NCBI GenBank assembly: GCA_903839795.1
Contig: CAIMDR010000552.1
Location: 1-5,262, forward strand
Reading direction: 5' to 3'
Source: an uncultured Methylococcaceae bacterium
GTDB taxonomy: Bacteria > Pseudomonadota > Gammaproteobacteria > Methylococcales > Methylomonadaceae
Length of the DNA: 5,262 nt
Position 1 is the stretch's first letter; each line of letters opens with the position of its first letter. The notes beneath the pieces are model-generated. The model worked only from the letters and a program-made list of their open reading frames with translations. It was not told the origin of the DNA and did not search any database. This document shows, in pieces, positions 1-4,386 of the stretch. Both the position numbers and the translations under genes were made by a program.

Positions 1-118
1 GTCGAAGGGCGGAGCGCGTGGTGGCGTTTCCGGCAACTCATCGTAAAGAGTGCCGGAAACGCTTATTCTCGCATGCGCTCGAAAAGCCTTATTACGGCCT
101 ACGCCGTTTCTGGCACTT
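1..118. repeat. REP-like cluster of palindromes, no gene
   Basis: A very stable hairpin is visible: the 12-base arm at 24-35 (GCGTTTCCGGCA) is perfectly complementary to 51-62, and after a single bulged A (36) three more pairs form (37-39 with 48-50), leaving an 8-base loop. An outer stem can enclose it, 12-20 pairing with 72-80 including one G-T pair. A third, near-identical arm lies at 105-115 (CGTTTCTGGCA) and could pair with 51-61 instead, so two mutually exclusive foldings exist. The segment also contains a CGGCCTACG-like motif (95-103) reminiscent of enterobacterial REP units. It is best read as an extragenic palindromic repeat cluster, or the bidirectional end of a transcription unit lying left of the window. 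No family name can be assigned from sequence alone. Confidence 0.55.
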
Positions 119-263
119 ATCATTTATTGCCTACATGCATGCATGGTAATACATGCAATTATCAATAATCTATAAAATCACGGTAAGAAAACTTGAACAT
201 CGAGCTGTACTTAAACGTATTTTCAACTAAAAATAAAATCCGTTGAAATCCGTATAAATCAGT
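119..263. other. AT-rich intergenic stretch without recognisable gene
   Basis: This stretch between the REP-like cluster and the first MITE copy is AT-rich and has stop codons in the frames examined. The only local structure seen is a 12-base perfect palindrome of alternating CATG units (134-145), with a further ACATGCA nearby (151-157). No convincing promoter, RNA gene or start codon with ribosome binding site was found. Together with its neighbours it makes up the roughly 450-base gene-free region downstream of urtE. Confidence 0.5.
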
Positions 264-271
264 ATCATCCG

Positions 272-373
272 GTAAGTATTCACCTCCCCCTTTGGAAAAG
301 GGGGACTGAGGGGGATTTATTTAAAAAATCTCCCCTAACCCCTCTTTTTCAAAGAGGGGGACTGAATAATTAC
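272..373 (+). mobile_element. MITE copy A (long form, 102 bp)
   Basis: The ends form an imperfect inverted repeat: GTAAGTATTCA at 272-282 against TGAATAATTAC at 363-373 (one mismatch in 11). Inside are two hairpins, an 8-bp stem at 286-293/297-304 (C5T3 against A3G5) and a 9-bp stem at 339-347/351-359, joined by an A/T-rich linker. The element is flanked by an 8-base direct repeat with one mismatch, ATCATCCG (264-271) and GTCATCCG (374-381), as expected of a target-site duplication. There is no open reading frame, so it must be mobilised in trans. A 36-base segment (325-360) is identical to 1359-1394 in copy B. On the urtE transcript strand the 9-bp hairpin lies about 95 bases past the urtE stop and is followed, 11-12 bases on, by six T residues, so it may also act as a weak transcription end. 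Confident as a repeat, less so about its transposition family. Confidence 0.85.
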
Positions 374-401
374 GTCATCCGTGTTCCATGATCTAAACCT
401 G

Positions 402-418
402 CATCTACTGAGTAGACG
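402..418 (-). terminator. small stem-loop downstream of urtE
   Basis: Read on the minus strand, CGTCTAC and GTAGATG pair as a 7-bp stem (one G-U pair) around a 3-base TCA loop, beginning 35 bases after the urtE stop codon. No T run follows it, so it is not a classical Rho-independent terminator. It may be a 3'-end-stabilising or pausing structure, or chance. Included because no better transcript end is visible before the MITE copy further on. Confidence 0.2.
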
Positions 419-452
419 ATAAAATCATGTCATTCTGGCTCTGATGCCAAAA

Positions 453-1142
453 TCAAACCGATAAATAGCCTTTAATCTTGGCGGCATCCACTTCACCCCG
501 TTTATCTTCGTGGATAAACGTGCCTTTATCCATTACGATAATCCGGTCTGCAATTTCCATGGTAAAACTGAGTACCTGCTCAGAGACTATAATCGTAATC
601 TCGCGCATTTTTCTAATTTCATTCAAGACCTTGGCAATATCTTTAATAATAGAGGGCTGTATGCCTTCAGTGGGTTCATCCAGCAACAACACTTTAGGGT
701 TGGTCACCAAAGCACGCGCAATCGCTAACTGTTGCTGTTGACCACCGGACAGATTGCCGCCTTTACGATGGCGCATATCATACAACACCGGAAACAAGGC
801 ATAGATGTCTGATGGTATTTCCCGTGTTTTAGATTTTTCCAGACCTGTTTCAATATTTTCCTGCACGGTCATGGTTGGAAAAATCATCCGTCCTTGCGGA
901 ACGTAAGCCAGCCCTTTTGCGACACGCTGATAAGTTTCGATACCGTTTAGATTTTCGCCATCGACCGAGGCATGGGAGGCTTTGCTTGGCAATATGCCCA
1001 TCAGGGATTTAAATAATGTTGTTTTTCCCATGCCGTTTCGACCCATAATAGCAAGCGTTTCGTTTTTTTCTGCCTTAAAGCTTAAACCGTGAATCACCTG
1101 GCTTTGCCCATAACTCACTTGTAAATCTGCAACTTCAAACAT
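453..1142 (-). CDS. urtE: urea ABC transporter ATP-binding subunit UrtE
   Basis: This is a 229-residue ABC ATPase of the LivF/UrtE type, one of two nucleotide-binding subunits that drive urea import at the inner face of the cytoplasmic membrane. Visible motifs: Walker A GRNGMGKTT (34-42; the RNGMGK form is typical of UrtE), Q-loop Gln83 in VPQGR, signature LSGGQQQQLAIARAL (131-145), and Walker B LLLDEPTEG (152-160) with catalytic Glu156. The usual H-loop histidine is replaced by Gln189 (SEQ), as LivF-like proteins commonly show. The ATG at 1140-1142 is chosen over an in-frame TTG two codons upstream because GAGGA at 1151-1155 sits 8 bases before the ATG but only 2 before the TTG. It is the last gene of the operon, but lies 270 bases downstream of urtD, so its expression may be partly uncoupled. 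Stop is TGA. Identity is firm. The substrate is inferred from the gene set. Confidence 0.95.
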   Translation of the reverse strand: MFEVADLQVSYGQSQVIHGLSFKAEKNETLAIMGRNGMGKTTLFKSLMGILPSKASHASVDGENLNGIETYQRVAKGLAYVPQGRMIFPTMTVQENIETGLEKSKTREIPSDIYALFPVLYDMRHRKGGNLSGGQQQQLAIARALVTNPKVLLLDEPTEGIQPSIIKDIAKVLNEIRKMREITIIVSEQVLSFTMEIADRIIVMDKGTFIHEDKRGEVDAAKIKGYLSV

Positions 1143-1150
1143 GATCAAAT

Positions 1151-1155
1151 TCCTC
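1151..1155 (-). promoter_or_regulatory. urtE ribosome binding site
   Basis: GAGGA on the minus strand lies 8 bases upstream of the ATG at 1142. It decides the start: the alternative TTG ending at 1148 would leave only 2 bases of spacing. Confidence 0.75.
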
Positions 1156-1170
1156 TTGATGGATAAACCG

Positions 1171-1199
1171 ATTTTATCTTGTGATCAAACTCAAGCTAA
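1171..1199 (-). promoter_or_regulatory. weak candidate promoter for urtE
   Basis: On the minus strand TTAGCT (1194-1199) and TAAAAT (1171-1176) are 17 bases apart, matching the sigma-70 consensus at 3 of 6 and 5 of 6 positions. A start about seven bases further on would leave a short leader that includes the urtE ribosome binding site. The placement makes sense given that repeats separate urtE from urtD, but a match this weak in AT-rich DNA can easily be chance. Confidence 0.2.
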
Positions 1200-1230
1200 G
1201 GAATGTGCATGACATAATTTGACCATTTAT

Positions 1231-1270
1231 ATCCCCTCACCCCAACCCTCTCCCGGCGGGAGAGGGAGCA
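1231..1270. repeat. GC-rich hairpin repeat in the urtD-urtE gap
   Basis: A perfect 9-bp stem CCCTCTCCC (1246-1254) / GGGAGAGGG (1258-1266) with a GGC loop is preceded by the C-rich lead CCCCTCACCCCAA. This combination resembles a short single-hairpin repeat scattered through intergenic regions of many proteobacteria. I recognise the pattern but cannot name a family. It is distinct from the three MITE copies, lacking the TATTCA ends. In the urtDE transcript it would form a very stable stem about 100 bases ahead of urtE. Confidence 0.6.
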
Positions 1271-1302
1271 AGGAGCCTAAGTTATTTCATGCGTATTCCT
1301 AA

Positions 1303-1408
1303 GTAATTATTTACCTCCCCCCCTTTGAAAAAGGAAGATTGTGAGGAATTTATCTAACAAAATCTCCCCTAACCCCTCTTTTTCAAAGAGGGGGGGCTGA
1401 ATAGTTAC
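1303..1408 (+). mobile_element. MITE copy B (long form, decayed, 106 bp)
   Basis: It has the same organisation and orientation as the copy at 272-373. The terminal repeats are GTAATTATTTA (1303-1313) and TGAATAGTTAC (1398-1408). The right-hand hairpin is intact (1373-1381 with 1385-1393, 9 bp), while the left-hand hairpin has lost its G-rich arm (GGAAG instead of GGGGG, near 1332-1336), so this copy looks older. Bases 1359-1394 are identical to 325-360. An 8-base duplication is no longer clear: ATTCCTAA (1295-1302) and CAAGCTAA (1409-1416) agree at only the last four positions. The right flank includes the urtD stop codon, so the element inserted right at the end of urtD. On the urtD transcript its hairpin would form immediately after the stop and may reduce read-through into urtE. 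Confidence 0.8.
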
Positions 1409-1412
1409 CAAG

Positions 1413-2156
1413 CTAATGCCCCAAATAAACTTCTATCACTTTTTCATCCGCCTGAACTTTTTCCATAGACCCTTCGGCCAAAATTTTGCCTTGATGAAGC
1501 ACGGTCACTTTATGGGCAATTTTTTTCACAAATTCCATATCATGTTCAATCACCAGCACAGAGCGATTTTTACAAATACGGTTGAGTAATTCGGCAGTTT
1601 GATCACGCTCTTTAGCACTCATTCCCGCTACCGGCTCATCCAACATTAACAGCTCCGGATCTTGCATCAAGAGCATACCAATCTCCAACCATTGTTTCTG
1701 ACCATGACTGAGCAAGGCAGCTTCCATCTGTAAATGCTCGGTCAGCAAGACTTCGGCAGCAATTTTGTAAACCTGTTTTTGTAGAGCCGTTGTGCGCTTG
1801 AAGGTTAAACTGCCCCATACGGAGCGCCCTACCGGATAGGACACTTCAAGATTTTGATAAACCGTTAGATTTTCATAAATTGACGGTGTCTGAAACTTTC
1901 TGCCAACACCGGCACGCACAATCTCATGCTCGGGTAACTTGGTCAGTTCTTTATTTTTAAACTTGATAGTTCCCGAGGTTGATTTTGTTTTTCCACAGAT
2001 TAAATCCAATACGGTTGTCTTTCCGGCACCATTAGGACCAATCACCACGCGTAATTCATTTTTATCGATATACATGGTTAATGCATCAACTGCCTTAAAT
2101 CCGTCAAATGAAACCGTTAAGTCTTCAATAGCCAACACAAAGTCCGTATTACTCAT
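1413..2156 (-). CDS. urtD: urea ABC transporter ATP-binding subunit UrtD
   Basis: This is a 247-residue LivG-type ABC ATPase that pairs with UrtE to energise urea uptake. Motifs: Walker A GPNGAGKTT (40-48), Q-loop Gln89 in GRKFQTPSIYENLTV, signature LSHGQKQWLEIG (149-160), Walker B LLMLDEPVAGM (169-179) with catalytic Glu174, and H-loop His205 in VIEHDM. The LSHGQKQWLEIGMLLMQ-type stretch, with His in place of Gly, is characteristic of UrtD rather than of amino-acid LivG proteins. The ATG shares the sequence ATGA with the urtC TGA stop, a 4-base overlap that implies translational coupling. A GGAG 7 bases upstream (2164-2167), inside the urtC end, supports this start. The length is normal for the family. 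The stop is TAG, and a MITE copy begins within a few bases of it. Confidence 0.96.
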   Translation of the reverse strand: MSNTDFVLAIEDLTVSFDGFKAVDALTMYIDKNELRVVIGPNGAGKTTVLDLICGKTKSTSGTIKFKNKELTKLPEHEIVRAGVGRKFQTPSIYENLTVYQNLEVSYPVGRSVWGSLTFKRTTALQKQVYKIAAEVLLTEHLQMEAALLSHGQKQWLEIGMLLMQDPELLMLDEPVAGMSAKERDQTAELLNRICKNRSVLVIEHDMEFVKKIAHKVTVLHQGKILAEGSMEKVQADEKVIEVYLGH

Positions 2157-3298
2157 ATTATTTCTCCAATCATTTTGGAGGCTTTTTTACTGACTTTTGA
2201 TACGTATTTAGACACAACCCCGGCTATATCAAATTTCTTTGCATACTTCTCATAGATGCCCGCCAGGCCGTCCGGAAAAAACATGACCACCGCGATAAAC
2301 AGTCCTCCCATCAAAAACAACCATAACTCCGGAAACGTTTCAGAAAAAACCGTCTTGCCAAAGTTAACCAGCAAAGTGCCATAAACTGCACCAATCAATG
2401 ACATACGCCCGCCCACAGCGGCAAAAATAACCATTTCAATGGAAGGCACAATACCCACAAAGCTGGGAGACATAAAACCAATCTGGAGCGTAAACATGGC
2501 GCCGCCAATGGCTGATATCATGGCCGCAACACAAAAAATGAATATTTTGAAATTTGAAACATCATAGCCGGAAAACCGGACACGCTCTTCTTTGTCACGC
2601 ATTGCCAGTAACAACATGCCAAATTTAGATGTCAGTATGTAACGCGCCAACAACATACACCCAATTAATAAACCCGCATTTGCAAAATATAAAATGTACT
2701 TTGCGCTCTCTGTTCTGATATCCCAACCCATCATGGTTTTTAAGTCAGTGATGCCGTTAACACCGCCGGTATAACCTTGTTGCCCCACAATCAAAATACT
2801 TAATATGAGCGCAATCGCTTGCGTAATAATCGCAAAGTAAACGCCACCTACACGCCGTTTAAACATGGCATAGCCAATAGTAAACGCTAATAAGGTGGGT
2901 ACAACCAACACCAGTAACAGCGTTAAAGGCAAACTCTTAAAGGGTATCCAGAACCAGGGAATCTCGGTCAGTTGATTCCAATCCATAAAATCAGGAATAC
3001 CCGGTGTAGTCTGAATTTTTGTACTCACAGGATCCGATGCTTCAAGCTTGAGAAACATGGCCATACAATAGCCACCCAAACCAAAAAACATACCTTGGCC
3101 AAGACTTAAAATACCGCCATTTCCCCACAACAAGACTAAACTAACTGCCACAAAGGCATAGGTTACATATTTACCTAACAGCCCTAACCGAAACAAGTCC
3201 AGCCACAAAGGGAAAACCACAAAGAGCAACAGCGCCAATATCGCCAAGCCGACCGCCCCCTGCTTTCCACCCAACAATTTATCTGATAGCGATTTCAT
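2153..3298 (-). CDS. urtC: urea ABC transporter permease subunit UrtC
   Basis: This is a 381-residue LivM-type inner-membrane permease expected to form the translocation channel with UrtB. Hydrophobic segments are evident at roughly 15-36, 42-58, 66-83, 122-146, 152-172, 201-221, 252-273, 284-296, 301-316 and 324-341. Family landmarks are GGILSLGQGMFFGLGGY (61-77), the TGGVNGIT loop (177-184), a cytoplasmic stretch at 224-247 (SKFG to SGYDV) that should contact the ATPases, and FFPDGLAG (340-347). The C-terminus (350-381) is a lysine-rich tail, KYAKKF to SKKASK. The ATG is preceded by GAGAG (3306-3310) at 7 bases, which overlaps the urtB stop codon. Only 11 bases separate it from urtB, and it overlaps urtD, so urtBCD form a tight translational block. 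Confidence 0.96.
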   Translation of the reverse strand: MKSLSDKLLGGKQGAVGLAILALLLFVVFPLWLDLFRLGLLGKYVTYAFVAVSLVLLWGNGGILSLGQGMFFGLGGYCMAMFLKLEASDPVSTKIQTTPGIPDFMDWNQLTEIPWFWIPFKSLPLTLLLVLVVPTLLAFTIGYAMFKRRVGGVYFAIITQAIALILSILIVGQQGYTGGVNGITDLKTMMGWDIRTESAKYILYFANAGLLIGCMLLARYILTSKFGMLLLAMRDKEERVRFSGYDVSNFKIFIFCVAAMISAIGGAMFTLQIGFMSPSFVGIVPSIEMVIFAAVGGRMSLIGAVYGTLLVNFGKTVFSETFPELWLFLMGGLFIAVVMFFPDGLAGIYEKYAKKFDIAGVVSKYVSKVSKKASKMIGEII

Positions 3299-3309
3299 GT
3301 CATTTCTCT

Positions 3310-4227
3310 CTATTTACGTACTTTAGATGCAAACAAACCCTCTGGACGCATCATTAAAATAATGACAATCGTCATTAAGGTAGCAACCTTGCCCATGGAA
3401 CTGGTCATAAAGAATTGCAAAATGGATTGCGCCTGAGCGATACCAAAGGCTGAGGCAATAGTTCCCATCAGACTTGCTGCGCCACCAAACACAACCACCA
3501 TAAAACTGTCGACGATATAAAGCGAGCCCGTCGTGGGGCCTGTCGAGGAAATCGTGGTAAATGCTGCACCGGCTACACCGGCAATACCACAACCTAAAGC
3601 AAAGGTAAGCCTGTCAACTTTTTGGGTGTTAATGCCAACAGCACTGGCCATAATCCGGTTTTGCATGGTGGCACGAACACGCAAACCGCCCCTTGATTTG
3701 AACATAAAAAAATAAACACCGACCGTAACAATTAACGCCAACCCCATAACGAATACCCCATTAATAGGAATATCAATATCGGGAGTGGGTTTAAATGAGC
3801 CAAGCAACCACTCTGGCAACTCTGCGCTAACTTCTTTGGCACCGAATGTTGAGCGAAAAATTTGTTGCATGACAAGACTTAACCCCCACGTCGCAAGCAA
3901 CGTATCCAAAGGTCGTTTATAAAGATGTCGAATCAATAAATACTCAATAAAATAGCCTATGAAAAAGGCCAGAATAAAGGCAGCAATAATGGCAAAAACA
4001 AAATAGGAGTTAACTATCTCGTATTTAACCGCTAATTTTGACATAAATACCGTGGTGTAAGCGCCAACCGTCATAAACTCGCCATGCGCCATATTGATCA
4101 CGCCCATCTGACCAAAAATAATCGCGAGTCCCAGCGCCATCAGTAGCAAGACACTAAACAGGCTTAATCCGGAAAAGCCTTGCATCACCATAATGTTGCC
4201 TACTTCATCCATCGTATATCCAAACAT
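3310..4227 (-). CDS. urtB: urea ABC transporter permease subunit UrtB
   Basis: This is a 305-residue LivH-type inner-membrane permease, partner of UrtC. Landmarks: IFGQMGVINMAHGEFMTVGAY (37-57), RPLDTLLATWGLSLVMQQ (105-122), the cytoplasmic loop GLRVRATMQNRIMASAVGIN (181-200) expected to dock on the ATPases, YIVDSFMVVVFGG (237-249), and the C-terminal RPEGLFASK (294-302). About eight hydrophobic segments are seen. An in-frame GTG nine codons upstream (4252-4254) is rejected as the start because GGAGG sits 6 bases before the ATG at 4225-4227 and would otherwise be coding. Many proteobacterial UrtB proteins carry a long N-terminal periplasmic extension (about 500 residues in total). None is present here, so this is the short form. 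The stop is TAG. Confidence 0.95.
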   Translation of the reverse strand: MFGYTMDEVGNIMVMQGFSGLSLFSVLLLMALGLAIIFGQMGVINMAHGEFMTVGAYTTVFMSKLAVKYEIVNSYFVFAIIAAFILAFFIGYFIEYLLIRHLYKRPLDTLLATWGLSLVMQQIFRSTFGAKEVSAELPEWLLGSFKPTPDIDIPINGVFVMGLALIVTVGVYFFMFKSRGGLRVRATMQNRIMASAVGINTQKVDRLTFALGCGIAGVAGAAFTTISSTGPTTGSLYIVDSFMVVVFGGAASLMGTIASAFGIAQAQSILQFFMTSSMGKVATLMTIVIILMMRPEGLFASKVRK

Positions 4228-4233
4228 AACCAG

Positions 4234-4238
4234 CCTCC
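4234..4238 (-). promoter_or_regulatory. urtB ribosome binding site
   Basis: A full GGAGG on the minus strand with a 6-base spacer to the ATG at 4227. It is the strongest Shine-Dalgarno match in the operon and fixes the urtB start downstream of the in-frame GTG at 4252-4254. Confidence 0.85.
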
Positions 4239-4264
4239 AGCCAACTGACTTCACACAAAAAATC

Positions 4265-4311
4265 GTAATTATTCAGTTCCCCCTTTTTCAAAGGGGGAGG
4301 TGAATATTTAC
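4265..4311 (-). mobile_element. MITE copy C (short single-hairpin form, 47 bp)
   Basis: Nearly the whole element is one inverted repeat: the 22-base arms 4265-4286 and 4290-4311 match at 19 of 22 positions around a TTC loop. The ends GTAATTATTCA and TGAATATTTAC match the termini of the two longer copies. It is flanked by a perfect 8-base direct repeat AAAAAATC (4257-4264 and 4312-4319), the clearest target-site duplication in the window. The asymmetric bases next to the ends (CACCTC on one side, CAGTTC on the other) show that it lies in the opposite orientation to the copies at 272 and 1303. It sits in the urtA-urtB gap, so a strong hairpin is added to the operon mRNA about 30 bases before the urtB ribosome binding site. 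Confidence 0.85.
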
Positions 4312-4331
4312 AAAAAATCTACCTTTAAATC

Positions 4332-4365
4332 ACCCTGTCCGTCCAAGATAAAAGACGGACAGGGT
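4332..4365 (-). terminator. strong stem-loop after urtA, likely attenuator or mRNA stabiliser
   Basis: A perfect 12-bp stem (4332-4343 with 4354-4365) encloses a 10-base loop, starting 21 bases after the urtA stop codon. Read with the operon, it is preceded by an A run and not directly followed by T residues. The next T run (GATTTTTT) comes 13 bases later, in the MITE target duplication. The direct T run (4365-4368) is on the plus strand, where nothing is transcribed in this window. Such hairpins between a binding-protein gene and its permease genes commonly let the binding protein be made in excess, by partial termination or by protecting the upstream mRNA. That role is inferred here. Confidence 0.6.
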
Positions 4366-4386
4366 TTTCAAATCAAGCGTTAATGC

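Noticed and set aside
1..168. Open frame on the plus strand from base 1 to a TAA at 166-168 (55 codons)
   Set aside because: It runs straight through the perfect palindromes of the REP-like cluster, has no visible start with a ribosome binding site, and encodes no recognisable motif. A gene tail entering from the left cannot be fully excluded.
272..373. CRISPR array or tRNA explanation for the repeated palindromes
   Set aside because: The copies are far apart, have terminal inverted repeats and flanking duplications, and show no regular spacers or cloverleaf.
478..741. Plus-strand open frames opposite urtE, including one at 510-728
   Set aside because: They are shadows of the urtE coding strand, with no family resemblance and no ribosome binding site.
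1142..1189. Direct repeat TGATCAAA at 1142-1149 and 1182-1189, 40 bases apart, as a possible operator
   Set aside because: An 8-base match in AT-rich DNA, one copy overlapping the urtE start codon. No known regulator site was recognised.
3323..3715. Open frames overlapping urtB on either strand (3323-3592 minus, 3533-3715 plus)
   Set aside because: They lie out of frame within a clearly conserved permease gene and have no independent support.
4344..4368. Plus-strand Rho-independent terminator at the urtA-urtB stem-loop
   Set aside because: The stem is followed by only four T residues on the plus strand, and no plus-strand gene precedes it in this window.
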